A stretch of 64,000 nt of DNA, from NCBI GenBank assembly GCA_033439295.1, contig JAVTLE010000023.1, positions 496,001-560,000 on the forward strand, in the 5' to 3' direction. Shown in pieces: positions 47,701-60,700 of the stretch. The DNA is from Deuterostichococcus epilithicus (Eukaryota > Chlorophyta > Trebouxiophyceae > Prasiolales > Stichococcaceae). Position numbers and translations under genes: made by a program. How positions within the stretch are numbered: the stretch's first letter is position 1; each line of letters opens with the position of its first letter. The notes under the pieces were generated by a model. That model did not search any database. It was not told where the DNA came from and saw only the letters and a program-made list of their open reading frames with translations.

Positions 47701-50045
47701 CCCAGCTACCCAGGCACTGTCACTGTCTGAGTTGATGTGTTTCGACGATACTGGCATAACAGACTCATTCGCATGTGCTCGGAACAGCCTCGGTCGTCAC
47801 GGGGGCATGCATGTGGCAGTGCCCCGCGGCACCAGGTCCTGCCTGAACGCTTCTGGACGCAGATCTGCTGACTCGCTCGGTCAGCTCGGCCATGCGGGGG
47901 CGCACGAGCGCACTGCGCAGCACGCGGTGCGCGTTCCGTCCCCCCCCGCAAAGGCAGCCCACCTGCCTAGCTGCAGCGCCGCAGTCCAGGCGACCTTCTC
48001 TCCGAAACCACTGCAACTGGCCCGGCACCCAGCCACCGGGTGCCGTCACGGGTACGAATACTGAAGCCTCAGCCAGACAACTTCCTACTTCCTGCTTCCT
48101 ACCTGCTCGGTCAGCTCGGTCACGCGGGCGCGCACACGCCCCAGCGCCCGCTGTGCATCGTCCTTGGCAGCAGCCTGCGCCGTCTCGCCGGCCTTTGCCG
48201 CCGCTAGCTGCTCCTCCAGCTCCGCCACTCTGCCCCGGAGCTGCTCCGCCTCCCAGGATGCCGAGTCCCGGTCCGCCTGTGCAATGGACGGCAAACGGTT
48301 GACCAGCTGAGCTCGGTTGAGCATAAGCTGCATGAAACTGTCTCTGACATGCATTCAGCGCCCTTCGCTGCTGCATCAACCAAACAAAATCAGATACACC
48401 TCCCACTGCCGCTAGCTGCTTCTTGAGCCGTGCGTCATGGCCGCAGAGCTGCGTGGGAGGCAGAAGCTGCCTCCCACGCCGCCAAGCAGCAGTCTACCTA
48501 CGGATCGTATCGGCAAGCTGGACTGAGCGTCAAGGGCCGGCTCCCACGCCAGGTGCGCCGCCAGCTCTTGCCCTGCCCACGCCCGGGGGCCCGCCACATC
48601 CCCTCCCTCCCCTGCTCCCTCAGCGTTCCTCCATTCGCTCGGTGGGTGCGCCTGCTTTGCAATGTGCTGAGGGCGAGCGCACCATTCTTGCATAGTTTTG
48701 TCTGTACTTTAATTTCCTTTCTTTTCAGTTCTGATAGAACAGCGAATACAAAAGCCCACCATTGCGGACGCGGACTGGGACTGGTAGAAGGCCAGCTCCC
48801 GCTCCAGGTGCGCTGCTCGTTCTCTTGCGGAGCGGGCCTCCCGGTCTGCGACGAGTTTGCTGTCCCGCACCGCCGCGAGGTCGGCCCGCAGGTCCGCGCG
48901 CTCCGCCGCCGCCACTTCCAGCTTCCCACGCGCCTCCGCCAGCTGGCTGCGGGCAGCACGGCTTGACCGCGTCACGACAGGCCGCCGTGCAGGTGCCACG
49001 CAGCGCATGACAGGCTGCCATGCAGTTGCGCCGCAGTGTATCGCAGAGTGGCGGTCGGTGCTGGCAGCGCTTGCCGCTGCCACGGCTTCCAGTTCCCTGC
49101 AGGTCTCCTGTCAGCTTGCGGCTTGTGGGTGCAGAAGAGTATCAAGCTGCAGGGCGCGCGGGTGCCGGATCATGTTTCGCGCATTGGCCGGAGCAAGCAT
49201 TCCATCCCCAGCACCAGGTGCAATTTCGCCAAGTAGTCTTGTCAGTCAGGCTCCGTGACGGCGCAACATCGATGGCGCATCAGCACAAACCTCCGGCTGC
49301 TGTTCGAGAACACATGTGTATCGAAAAGTGCCCATCCCCTTTGAGTCCTTCAGCCGCTGGACACAGAACGCCAGCCGCACCTGTTGGCCTCGACAATGCG
49401 CTCCGCCAGCAGGCTGGACTTGTCGAACACCGTGCCCGGGTCACCCTGTAGCGCAAGATCAGAACCAATCCAGGCTCCAGAAGCAGCGCTGTTGGACCAC
49501 ATCAGATACATTGCCCACAACCTGACGTAGTATTGCATAGCAGTGCCCTTGCGTTCTGAGCGGCAGCGGCCTGTGTGACGCAGCGACGTCCTCATTCTAG
49601 ATCTCATTGCCACCACACCATGATGCGGCAGGTGAGCGAACTCCAGACTGGCTTTGTGACGGACTGCCTGACGCCATGCTGTTGCTTCTCCAGTCATCTC
49701 TCCGCCAAGGAGGGACGGCCCGGAGCTTTGCTCATGTCTGTGCGAGTCTCGGCTACCAAGCCTCGGCCGCCAAGATTAATTAGCCTGCGCCGGCTCCAGA
49801 CGGCACCGGACGGCGCGCATTGCGGCGTCATTCATCCACAGAGTTCCGGAAGGGCTGATGGGCGAGGGACTGCCCAGGACACTCACCTGCATGCACAGGT
49901 TTTCCACGTCCCGAAGCAACTCGTCCCGCTCCGCATGCGCATGCGCCAGCGCCGCCTCCAGCTCTGCGACCCGGTTGCGCACCGCCATGCTGGCAGCACG
50001 CCGCGGACTGAGGCTGCCGCGAAACGGAGACTCGAGAGGAGGCGC
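41733..50045 (-). CDS. Large coiled-coil protein (about 15 or more exons, start approximate)
   Basis: Minus-strand exons, 5' to 3': 49887-50045 (MAVRNRVAELEAALAHAHAE after a Pro/Arg/Ser-rich head), about 49379-49446 (FDKSSLLAERIVEAN), 48775-48960 (AERADLRADLAAVRDSKLVA), 48103-48276 (LRGRVAELEEQLAAAKAGET), 47020-47115 (LERDLRQAREKGERLDADNA), 46391-46639, 45766-45861 (REALEAATQQKVAALVGLSD), about 45250-45330, 44801-44885, 44315-44396 (Pro/Gly/Ala linker), 43800-43900 (RDDRSFVQSE), about 43240-43405 (RLAAANERLAAVEAMAGRVA), 42543-42727 (TLTELDKLAEEAATLRVGL, then a Gly/Ser run), 42108-42200 and 41733-41858 (AQGLAKAASMSRADSQALSR to TGA). Heptad-rich, Ala/Glu/Arg-dominated helices suggest a long rod of the centrosomal, Golgi or cytoskeletal kind, but no family motif was recognised. 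Some exon edges and the 5' end (the head may extend past 50100) are provisional, and small exons may be missing. Confidence 0.65.
47228..47365 (-). repeat. Two ghosts of the GLDVIPCLERDLRQ exon
   Basis: The exon start at 47075-47115 (gggctggatgtcatcccgtg, then cctcgagcgggacctccgg) recurs on the minus strand at about 47245-47290 (gagctgacgtgatcgcgggg, then ctggagcgcgacctt) and at about 47310-47360 (ggggctggacgtgctgccgg). Both lie upstream in the preceding intron of the coiled-coil gene. Confidence 0.75.
47860..47960 (-). repeat. Ghost of the RVRARVTELTEQ exon end
   Basis: The end of the 48103-48276 exon (plus strand ctcggtcagctcggtcacgc, then gggcgcgcac) is echoed at about 47875-47912 as ctcggtcagctcggccatgc, then gggggcgcac, in the following intron. 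A weaker copy of the 48775 exon's end lies near 48535-48580. Confidence 0.7.
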
Positions 50046-51794
50046 CGCCGAGCGCCGCAGCCACTGAGGCTGGATGTTTCGTCCTGGTTCGACTGGTCGA
50101 ATGTTCAACTGAACGACTGCCGCGCTTCAGGGGCCGCTAGCTGCTGCTGCACGGCCTGCGGCGGGCGGGCGCGCCTGGCTGCCTGCCGATGGGGGCTTGC
50201 TGCCGCCGCCCCGCGTGCCACTGGCAGCGATCCGAGAGCCGCACGTGTCAGCTGCCTAGGCGGCCGCGGCCCTCCGCGCGTTGCGGGCAGGGCAGCACCG
50301 CGGCGATATGATCGGCCTGCGGAGCGCCGCCGAGGCTGCTGCCGGCATGCCGGAGGGCAGTGATGAGCGTCTGGTGTCAAGCGCCGATCGACGCCCGCCG
50401 TGATAGAGGTTCAAGGTGCACTTGTGCTCCTTCCAAGTTCGCCAAGGCCACACCTGGGTGATGGTCCATATCACTATTAAGCTCGCATCTGGTACCCAGG
50501 GCCGGTGCACATGCTACAGCGCTACACAAGCAGCTTCTGTGGTGTGCAGGACGCCCGACGAAATTGCTTCGCATCCTTCAGGGGTTTCTGCGTTTCTTTG
50601 CATGTAGTTCGCTCTTGTCTGAACGTGAGGTTACAGCTCACGAGTGTCGACCGACACCCGGTATTGGCACAATCTTGACCGAGCTTGAGATCCGAATAAG
50701 TAGCGTTGGATCCTCCTGTACGTTTTGCAATGCATGCAACGATGCAGGACGCTCTCGCACCTTCAGAGCATATCAGAGGGTGTCAAAAGGAGCCTTCGGA
50801 CAGCGTTGCAGGTTGACAAGCGGCTCACGCGACAGATAGCTGGCGAAGCATCTTGTTGAGGTCCCGATAACCTATTGTATGGATAGGACAACACGGCAAC
50901 GCACTGGAGGGCTAAATGAGTTGCCAGCTGCATCGGGAGGCTTTTGACGCTGCAAGACCGCAAAATACGGTGAAGTGCTGGCTAAACCCTGGAAGTGGTT
51001 GGAGTTTGCGTCTGCGGATCTGCGGACTAACCCAGACTCGCACTGCTCGCAATCGCCGCGCATCGCGCACCTGCGATGCCGTCGAGTCGAGACGGCTATG
51101 AGCTTGCAAATCGGCGCGGAGGTCCATTTCAACTTTTGAAGCAAACAGCTGTCGCGTGCGGTGAAAAGCCTGCCTAGCATGGGGTAACCTGTCGCTTGTG
51201 GCAGCTCATCAACAGTTTATCAGCTCGGCGTTCGCTCTGTTGCTCGCTCGGCGGTCTCTGCATCGGTCTCCATCAGCACGCCAGGATCCGCTGGCTAGCG
51301 AGCAAGCCTGGCTCTGGCGTCTCTTTAGATCGATCGCCACGTTCTTGCACCCAGACGACTACCTCAGGCGACCGACGCTCATCCCGTCTGCTTCCTGACA
51401 CCTGATTGCGGAGTCGCCCACGCAGCTCCTCCACCCCTGACCCATCAACGGCGAGGCGCAATGCAAATCTTCAGGAGCAATGGCGACAAATACTCGCAGT
51501 GGGACGGGTGCGTCTTGGCAGGATCCACGATCAGTGATGTGGTGATGAACTCGCATGACGTCGCTCGCGGCGAATGATTGCCCCAACCAGCGCCGCATAA
51601 GCAGTTCGGTTGTCTGACTGTCATCGTTGAACGCCCCGCCATGCTGGACCCGTTCAGGGAGATCTTTACATCCGCGCAAGAATGCAAGCGACGCGAGCTG
51701 TCAGCAACCGCCCGTTGCTGCCGACGCCTCCGCTACCGACGCCGGACCCAGTTGCCTGTCATTCCTAACTGCCCGCTTGGCGGCTGTCACACAG
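50046..51794. other. Divergent upstream region between coiled-coil and M1 genes
   Basis: The part at 50110-50400 is GC-rich and open on both strands and may be a 5' exon or leader of the coiled-coil gene. From 50400 to 51790 the sequence is lower in GC with no supported exon; it should contain the promoter and first exon of the plus-strand M1 gene, neither of which was identified. Confidence 0.4.
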
Positions 51795-54700
51795 GGACGA
51801 AGTGGAAGTGGAGCTGGTGGCCGATCCGGAGAATGGCTCGTCGGCGCCGGCGCACAGCTCATCAGGGGTTGACGGCGGCGGAGAAAACGGCGGTGTGCCG
51901 ACGCACGGCCGCCGCCGCACCGACAGCGAGCAGACTCTGGAGGGAGGGCCGCCTGTGGGCCTGAAGCCCAGCCTGCTGGAGACTAGCTGGTGAGCAAGAC
52001 TGCTGTGGGAAAGCTGCTGTGTGAGATGAGTTCATCAGCACGTGCTGGCTGCAGGACGCCTGCTGGCGAGCATCGCACTGCTGCACCGAGCACTGCAGTC
52101 TGACCTCATTTGTGGCTCACGCATCGCGCAACTGCAGTGTTTCGAAACTTTACAAAACTTCTTAACGAGCGTAACTGCAGTTGCCATCAGGGTGTGCAAT
52201 GCGCTGCTGAGTGTGCAGACCAGCTGACATCGCCTGTCTTGGCTGGCCGAGTGCCGCAATGCCTTCCCTGAGCGCTGGGCTGTCGGATTCACAGCCGAGC
52301 CTGCTCTGTGGTAGGCACGCACGTAGCAACTGGAACGCACGCAGCATAGTGGTGCATGACCATGCAGAGGAAACAGTCTCCAGAGGGCGCAGACGGTGCC
52401 GAAGCGCTAAGGTCCGCAGGTCGTTGGCATGCGGCATCGGCCTAACGAGGATCAGAGCCTGGTGTGTGCACAGGGCTCCCTAACGGTTTGGTCCATCTTA
52501 TATGCGGCCTGCTTTTCGTTCGGAAGGAGTCTAGTAGCACCCCATCCCCTCGGGGTGCACAGATCTAGGGAAGCACATGTCCCTCAGTTGACCGGCAGTG
52601 AGCTGGGGGGGGTCCAGAGTGAAGGCCGACCGTCGGCAGCGGCATGACTGAAGACCTGCCGCGTTGCTCCTGGACTGCCAGCGGTCTCCGCGCCAACCCG
52701 CCTGACTCAAATCGCTGGTGGCCTCCGCCGTTGGCACCTGCACCCGGCATTCGACTCCAGCACTCCTCATGGTTTTGAGCCGCTTGCGCAGGGAACACAT
52801 CCGCGGCAACCCGCGGCAGACCTGGGCGGCGGCCGGCGGCGTGTGTGCAATGCTGCTCGTCGTCTCCGTGCTGGTGGTCAAGCTGGAGTTCCCGGGCCAC
52901 GGCGGCCTCACCTCTTCCCCACGCTCCGCCTGCACCTACTCAGGTGCTTATTGAAAAAGTTACGATGATAATTCTATAACTCTTTGGGTGATTTATATTC
53001 CGACATCGTCTTGTTTCATCAGAACACAAAACGTTCTTCTGCCAAGGTGGCACAGCATTGTCAGAGTTTGAACAGTCGACTTTACATCTCATGCCATGCA
53101 GCGATGCTGGTACCGCCAAGGTTGCAATGACACCACAATCACAAACCCTAAGAACTCGCAATAACAGCTCGGCTCAAGCCGTGTATGCGTTGTGCCCTGC
53201 AGCGACGCTGCTGCCGCCAGAGCTGCTGGCGCCACTGCAGTACAATACCACGATCCGGCTGCAGTGGGGCCACTTTCTGTCGCAGCGGGGCCGTACTTAC
53301 CCCAGCACCTTTGCGGCAGACTCCGCGGCGAAACTGACCGCGCTGCGCAGCACGCAGTGCCTGGTCATGCACTCCCAGTTTCTCAACTTCTCGGAGGTAC
53401 GCTGCAAACGGCGACTCTCTCGTAGTGAAGCTCTCCTGTCATGTGAGATTACCGGACCAAATGTGGCCAGAATCACCTGCTGCACAGTCTCAGATGATGC
53501 ATTTGCCGCATCGTGGGACTCAATGGCAGGGTATGGGCGGTATGGCCTGGCATGACGGAAAGTGTGGTCCTTTCATGTCGGAGGTGAGGGCTGTGCTTCC
53601 GGCAAGGTCACGGCAGCGGCAGGGCAACCTGCTGGGCCATGCTTGGCCTGCAGCAGTGACTGGCGATTCTCTGGCGCCAGCACTGAGGCTCCTGTGTTAC
53701 GGTGGCTGCAGGTGCGTCTGACGGTCAATGGCGGCGACGAGAAGTGCCTGTGCGGCAATGGCGATGGCTGTCCCTCCACAGACTGCACCAGCGTCATCAA
53801 GCCCGCCAGGCAAGACTCAGAATGTCCATCTGGTCGACTTGAATTTCCTGCAGCGCTCGTGAAGTTCCTGCTGAGTGCACGTCTCAGAAAGGGCAGGGGG
53901 CTGCACTTCTGTGCGACCACTCCTGCTGTGTTGGGCTGGTACCTCGGCAACATGGACTGCTATCTTGGCAACATACATGCCCGCAACAGTGTTGCTGCGC
54001 ACTTGTTGCTGAGGTCTCCTGTGCAGCAGCCTCAAGCTGCCCTGCTGACGTTCCGGCGGGTGCGTCGGCTGACCGACATCTTACACCATGAGCTGAGAGC
54101 AGCTGCCCCGGCCGGTGGTCTCGACTGGAACCTGCCGCTCGTCAACTACAAAACTTGTTCCAGAGATTTGCACCTGCTGACTCTCGTGGTGGATCTCACA
54201 GGAACCTGCCGCCCAGCAACGCGGGGCACCGCGGCATGGTCATTGTCGACATCGACGGCCAGGTGGCAGCAGGCGACACAGTTGTACTGGCCACCAGCTA
54301 CATAGGTGCCCAATCAATCTCCACTTCCCCTTCGATACCCCTCCCGTCCTTTGCCCCGGATCCTCCTCGGCGAACAGAGTGCGGCGGGCAACCAGTGCGG
54401 TGCTGGTCGCAAGCAATTCAAATCTGCATCTGGCGGGGGTTCATTCATTCATTGTATCGATGTTCCTGTGTCTCTGTTCCCATGTTTGCCCGAGCTTTGC
54501 CTTCCTCAGCAGACCAGTGCTGGTCACCCATCTAGCAATGGAGCGTGCATGCGCCAGGACACCCATCACCCGTAAGTGGGTTGTCCAGGGCCCCAGCCTT
54601 GGGCTTTGGGCCTCGCCCTCAGATGTCGAGTCTCTAAAGCCCTCCCAGCTCATGTGCCCCCCCTCAAGCTGGAAAACAGCACAGCAGCGGGCTGTTGACA

Positions 54701-57700
54701 CTTGAACGTGGGTCCCCGATGTCCTCACCTGCTGCAATGCCCGGCGACCTGTAAACTCCGCACGCTCCCCGCAGGCAAGCTGGGGCAGCACAACAACGGG
54801 CTGTACCGCTCGGCGACCTTCCGCTACGGCCAGGAGCACGCCCACCTGCTGTCCACGCAGTTCAAGGTGCGTACCGGAGCAAGGCCATCCTGGGGGCAGC
54901 ATTTTGGCTGCATGACATGGCCGTGACATGACGCAACACCAGCGGCGCTGTCGGCCAGTCCGTTGATGACGCTACCGCCCTCCATGGCTCAGCCCTCGTG
55001 GTCCAGGCTGGGGGGATGCTGGCGCTGTCTGGGTTGGGCGACCCTCGTGCTGCTGCCTCTCTTGACGGCCGCCGCAGTTGCCCCTTGCATCCTCGGCTCC
55101 AACCAGACACTGAACCGCCGACTATGGACGGTTCGCCACGCAAGGATATCGCCAGCAGGATTGCACACGCCCATGCCTAGCAATTGCAGGCTGCGGCGTT
55201 GTCTGGGGTTTTCCGGCGCAGACTCAGCGGCCACCCGCCTCTCCGCTTGCACAGTTTCCAGGGCTGTTCAGGATTTGGTCCAAAATTTGTGCTTGCACGT
55301 ACAAGCCCTAAACCCTACGGTGCGCAGGAGTCTTACGCACGGCAGGTGCTGCCTTGCCTGGACGAGCCGCCTTACCGCGCCGAGTTCAACCTGGCTGTCG
55401 AGGTGGGACAGTTTGAGTTTGGAGGTTGAAGTGTTCTGCGTTCATTCCGGCCATGTTACTTGAGGCGCGCCGCACAGACAAAGCACGGCAGGGGCAGCTG
55501 CCTTCAGCGTCCATTGGTGTTTGAGTCGGCCTCGCGGAGTGTGTTCGCCTTGCGGAGTGGGTTGGCTGTTGTTTCCTTATGAGTTCCTTAGCGCTGTTTT
55601 TACGTTTGCGGCGGGCACCCTGCTCGCTTGATCACCTTCCGGACAAGTGCCCCCTGCTGCAGCAGAACTGTGCTGGCAGTAAACCTGATCCGGCGACTGC
55701 TGGCTTCCGCAGGTGCCGCCGCCAATGGTGGCGCTGTCGACCATGCCGCAGGCGTCCGCCGTCAAAACCGACCTCGGGCTGTCGCTGGTATGTTGTTCCC
55801 CACGGAGCAGCTGCTCTCCCGGGTTGCTCACCTGCCGTGTCACATCGGAGCTGCTCTCTCTCTGTCCCGGGTATTCGATGCGGGCCCACCTAGCATGCCT
55901 CGCCCGTCTTCCGACATGCTATCCGTCAGAGAATAGTGGCATCCTGCCAGCCTTCCGGCCTCACCACATCGCATGTCCCCGCATCCCACTCCATCTTCCC
56001 GCATCCACATGCAGCCCTGGCGTTGCGTTCTGTAGTTTCAGAAATTCTGAGCTGCCGTTTCTCCATTTATGACAGGTGACCTTCCAGCCAACGCCGCCAA
56101 TGCCGACATACCTGCTGGCATTCTGCGCCGGACGGCTGAAGGGCAAGTCTGCCAAAACTGCCGCGGGCATCAATGTCACGGTGTGGGCGCCGCCATCGCT
56201 GGAGGAGTTTGGCGAAGTCGACGTGGCGCTTGACGTGAGCCTTCTCAACCGCCAAACAAACACTGAAATCAAAGAGCCGTGCTGTGCAAGGCCCTGCTGA
56301 GCTGCTGCGGCCATGTCAGAGCGTGCTGCAGGCGTGTTAGTGCAGCACGATCCAGATGATTTGTGCTGGTCGAGCTTCCGGATGGGGCCTTCCTCGATCA
56401 GGACTTGGTCACGCTGGAGCACGGCAAAGCTCTATCAGCTGGGGCTGGCAGCGGTGCCAGCGTCCAGCTCTCTGCTCCTGAATCCGGACATGGCGGCGGC
56501 CTCACAGGGGGCTTCCTTCCACCACTGCAGGTCGCCAAGAAGGCGTACGACTATTACACAACGTACACCGGCGTCAAGCTGCCGCTGCCCAAGCTGGACA
56601 TGGTGGCGGTGCCGGGTCGGCGGCACGCGGAGCCGCACTGGGGCCTGGCGCTGTTCGACGAGCGCCGGCTGCTGTACAACCAGGTAGGCTTCATTTGTAC
56701 GTTTCCAAGCGCCGTTTGGAAAAGTCGCACAACCCACGAAATGGGGTGGATTGTCAAATGAGAGCCGCACTGGGGCCTGGCGCTGTTCAATGAGCGCCGG
56801 CTACTTTTGTACAAACAGGTAGAATTCGTCTTTCTCTTCGGGGAATGTCGTCACCCCGACAGCCATGAAACGGGTTGGGTTGTCGAACGAATGGGAGCCG
56901 CACTGGGGCCTGGCGTTGTTTGAGGAGCGCAGGCTGCTGTACAACCAGGTCATCGTTGTTCCATTGCCATGGGAGGTTCTGCACTGCATATAGCGCTCGA
57001 GGCGTGTGGCAGGCAGGATGATGCGGCGGGCAGCGACAGCAGGAAGGCGGAGGCTTGTCAGCGGAGGTGTTCAGAGGTGGTGGGGGATATGACGTGCGTG
57101 GCAGTTCATTTGTGAAGCACAAGGTATTGGCAGTTGGGCCGGCCGATGTGCACGGCCGCAGGAGTGCGCAACTGCAGTCCTGCCCCTGTGAGGGGCTGGT
57201 CAGCCGGTGCGACCCCTTGCCGCCGTGTCCACTCGACCACATCTGGGGCGCTGAGCAGAGGGTTTTGCTGCAGTGCAACGCTGTGCAGCAGTGGGTGAGG
57301 GCACCCACGACCTGTGGTGGCACACATTGATACCCTTCCCAGGGCGCCACAAGTCAACAGGGGCAGTACAGGCTTTGCTAGGGTGTACATATTATATCTA
57401 GCATCTTGCTGAGACCGGCGCAGGAGTCAGAGGGGGCGTACGATTCGTGGCAGGCAACCTATGTTTCCATGTACAGCCAGAAAGTGTCCTCTTGCAGTCA
57501 TAGAGATTGTCTTCTCCCGAGGGCGCCTGAGCTGGCCTCGAACGTGGTGTGCCACTGCCTGGACCTGTAGTGGGCTGGCGGCTATGTGTCCTTTGCCTCC
57601 TGAACTATATTAAAACATTGGACAGTATCAAAGCATTGAACCATCTCCTAAAGCCTGTGCGCAGGAGTTGGCAGCGTACAATCTCCAGCTGGCGACAGTT

Positions 57701-60700
57701 GCTCGTCCGCCATTGCCTCAGCCTGGCGGCTATGTGTGCCACGAAATGTACTTCAAACAAATCTCCCTACCGTGCAGGAAACAGAGCACGCATACCGATT
57801 TGTGGCTGGCGACGACAGGGCCTGGCGGGTAATTGAAATACGAACTTCTCCTCGTCTGAACCTTGCTGTTACTGTGCAGGAGTCAGAGGGCGCATACGAC
57901 CTGTGGCTGGCGACGAACGTCGTCTGCCACCACCTGGGGCTGCAGTGGTGGGGCGGCTACGTGTCGCCGCAGTCGTGGGCGCAGCTGGCGGTGTCCGACG
58001 GCCTGGCGGCGCTGCTCGCCTACGGCTGCGCGGAGGACGCAATGCCGCAGATGAACGGGCGGGCGCTCTTCCAGCTCGCCACCAGCCCCATGGGTGAGTG
58101 GGTTTTTATTTTTGAACTTTTGACACGCCTCTGGTGTGCAAACCGAGACACAACACAAACGGCTGTGCTCTGCACAATAGCATGGAATGTCTGGCATGTT
58201 GTGCGGAGTGACACCGTGATGCAGATGGTCGGGCGGACGGTGTCCAGCTGGCCGCCAGCCCCATATAGGTGTCCTTCCAGGAGCATTCAGATTCGAAAGC
58301 AGACACGTAAATCCTCGCAGACTGGCGTTGTCGTCGCATGGTTCTGTCAGGCTCGGGGCGTTTGGCACCTGCAGGCCATGCCATCGGGCCGCTTTGAGGC
58401 CCTCAGTCGCAGGCGCTGGTGCTGGATCATCTGGCCCGCTGGCGGCGCCGAAGCTGACACAACGTGCTGCATCGCTGCACACATTCCCGCCTCGCCCCCG
58501 CAGGCCAGCCATTGAGGTCTCGCAGCAGCAGCCCTGTCCGTTTTTTCTGCTGAGAACTGTCGCCCTTCCTCCCCCGCAGGCCAGGCCATTGGCCCGCACG
58601 AGGGCCCGCAAACGCAGGCGCTGCTCCTCGACGGGGACCCGCTGGCGGCGCCGCTGATGCCCGAGACGGGAGCCTCGCCGCCGCCGGCGCTGGGCACCGC
58701 GAAAGGCGCCGCGCTGTTCGGCATGCTGCAGGCGTACGGCGAGGCCGTGACCCCCGGCGGCTTTCAGGTTTTTTATTATTATTATTATTATTATTATTTG
58801 GGGGGGGTACGCTTGTCTGGCTTCCAGGTATCGGCGCTGGAGGGTGCCGTGCCAGGGCTGCGTGCCAGCATGCGGGTAGGGAAGAGGGTTGACATTTGAT
58901 GATATACATTGGCGTCATCTCCGGTAGCTTTCTGCAGCGCCACCTCACGCTGGGCAACGGCTTGGCGACGCACCCAAATGAACCACATGCCGACGATCAA
59001 GTTTCAATACTGACTTGCAGAAGCTCTGAACGCAGGCGGGGCTGCAGCTGTACCTGCAGCGCCACGCGCTGGGCAATGGCACGATGCCCGATTGCGTGCG
59101 CGCCATCGCCGAGGCTCTGCTCACCCGCGGCGCCCAGGTGTGCTCAGCTCAAACCCTAAATCTTAAATTGCAAGCGGCTGTTTGCAGTGTCGTGCTGTTC
59201 TTGCAGTTGCCACGATATCGGAAACCAGCTCACCTTCCAGACTGCATGCGCAATATCGCGGAGGCACCGCTGACCCCAGGGTATACCAAGTGCAACTAGT
59301 CGGAGTTGGTATCCCCTGTTTGACCACGGCGCCTGCGCAGCGCCCAGGTAATCACATCCTTTCGGCGGCTGCGACAGAGTGCTCGAGTCACACAATCGGG
59401 ACACAACCTCGTGGGCCGTCCCCAACAGGCTGCATTGTCTGCGGGAGTGGGGTGGTGCTGCCCTGTCGATGTGTCCACAGAGGCTGGAGCGGCGCATATC
59501 GCTGAACTCCTTTCTGGTTCTTCTCCTCACCGGAGGCTCACTGTTCTTCTGCATGAGCACCTGCCGGCGCCACAGCAGGGGGGTAACTCGTGCGGCGGGA
59601 CAATCTTTGTATTTACGCTTGCTAAGTGACCCGCTCACTGCCCCGCTGCGGAAGCACCTGCCGGCGCCGCTGTGCCTGCCATACTGCCTGCAGGACCGCG
59701 GTCGCCGGCCAAGACAAGCTGCCGACGTTGCCCACTTGATGCTGTTCTGTTGCGCTGCCGCAGAAGCACCTGCCGGCGCCGCTGTGCCTGCCGCACTGCC
59801 TGCAGGACCGGGTCGCGGGCCAAGACGGCCTGCCAACGGAGTCCGACATCGAGGCCGCCGTCGTGCTCATGGAGCCGTACTTCCAGTCCGGCAACTACCC
59901 CACAGTGAGCGTCTTAAACTCTAAAACCTTATTCACCGAATCGTGCCAAATCCGACATCGAGGCCGCCAGCGTGCTCATGGTGCCATAATTCCAATGTGG
60001 CGACTACCCCACAGTGAGTGCCCTGAGCCTACACAACTCTACATACATACTTCGAAGCCTTGTGTCAGATTCGACACGAGTCCACAGTGGTTATGATCGA
60101 GCCTTACTTGAATGTCCGCGACTGCCCCTACGGTCAGTGGTAGATCTTCGGACCCGTTGTGGTGAGCAGTTTGGCGAGTAGGGGTGTGATCGAGACCAAG
60201 TAAGCGGCGCTTCAACAAGAGCAAATCCAGCCGCCGCGTGTGTGAGGACCTTCCTGGCGACTCAACTGCGCTGAAAACCTGCAAATATGTGCTTGCAGGT
60301 GGAGGCCTCGCCCATGCACCCTCTGAGCCGCGCTGCCGCACAGACGGGACACCCTGTGCTGGATTCGTCCGCCTGTTGCTGCTGCCCATGCCAGGACCGC
60401 CCCGATTGAGCGATTTGTGAACGCGCTTCTGCAGGTGTTTGCAGAGCAGGACCGCTCTTCTCGCACCGCCATCAACTTCAAGCAAGCCCGCTTCCAGGCA
60501 TGGCCCAAGCCGGCGGGCGTGCCGTGGCCGGCGCCTGGGCCGCCGCACTGGTGGATGCCGCTCGCCGTCGGCGAGTTTGTTGCAGCACAGGCAAGAGCCC
60601 TTGTCATGACTCCGGCACCTGGGCCGAGGGTTCCCCAGGCTGTTCTTAGCTCTGCGCGTGCAGCCTGGGTGATTCAGGCCCTTTGGTCTTATCCATGTGG

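Noticed and set aside
50105-50400. GC-rich segment open on both strands as a separate gene
   Set aside because: No motif, start context or splice partner; more likely a leader or head exon of the coiled-coil gene.
56760-56822. Copies of the EPHWGLALFDERR exon as real tandem exons
   Set aside because: The first copy has frame-breaking insertions and no acceptor, and the M1 fold needs this segment only once. Alternative use of the second copy cannot be excluded.
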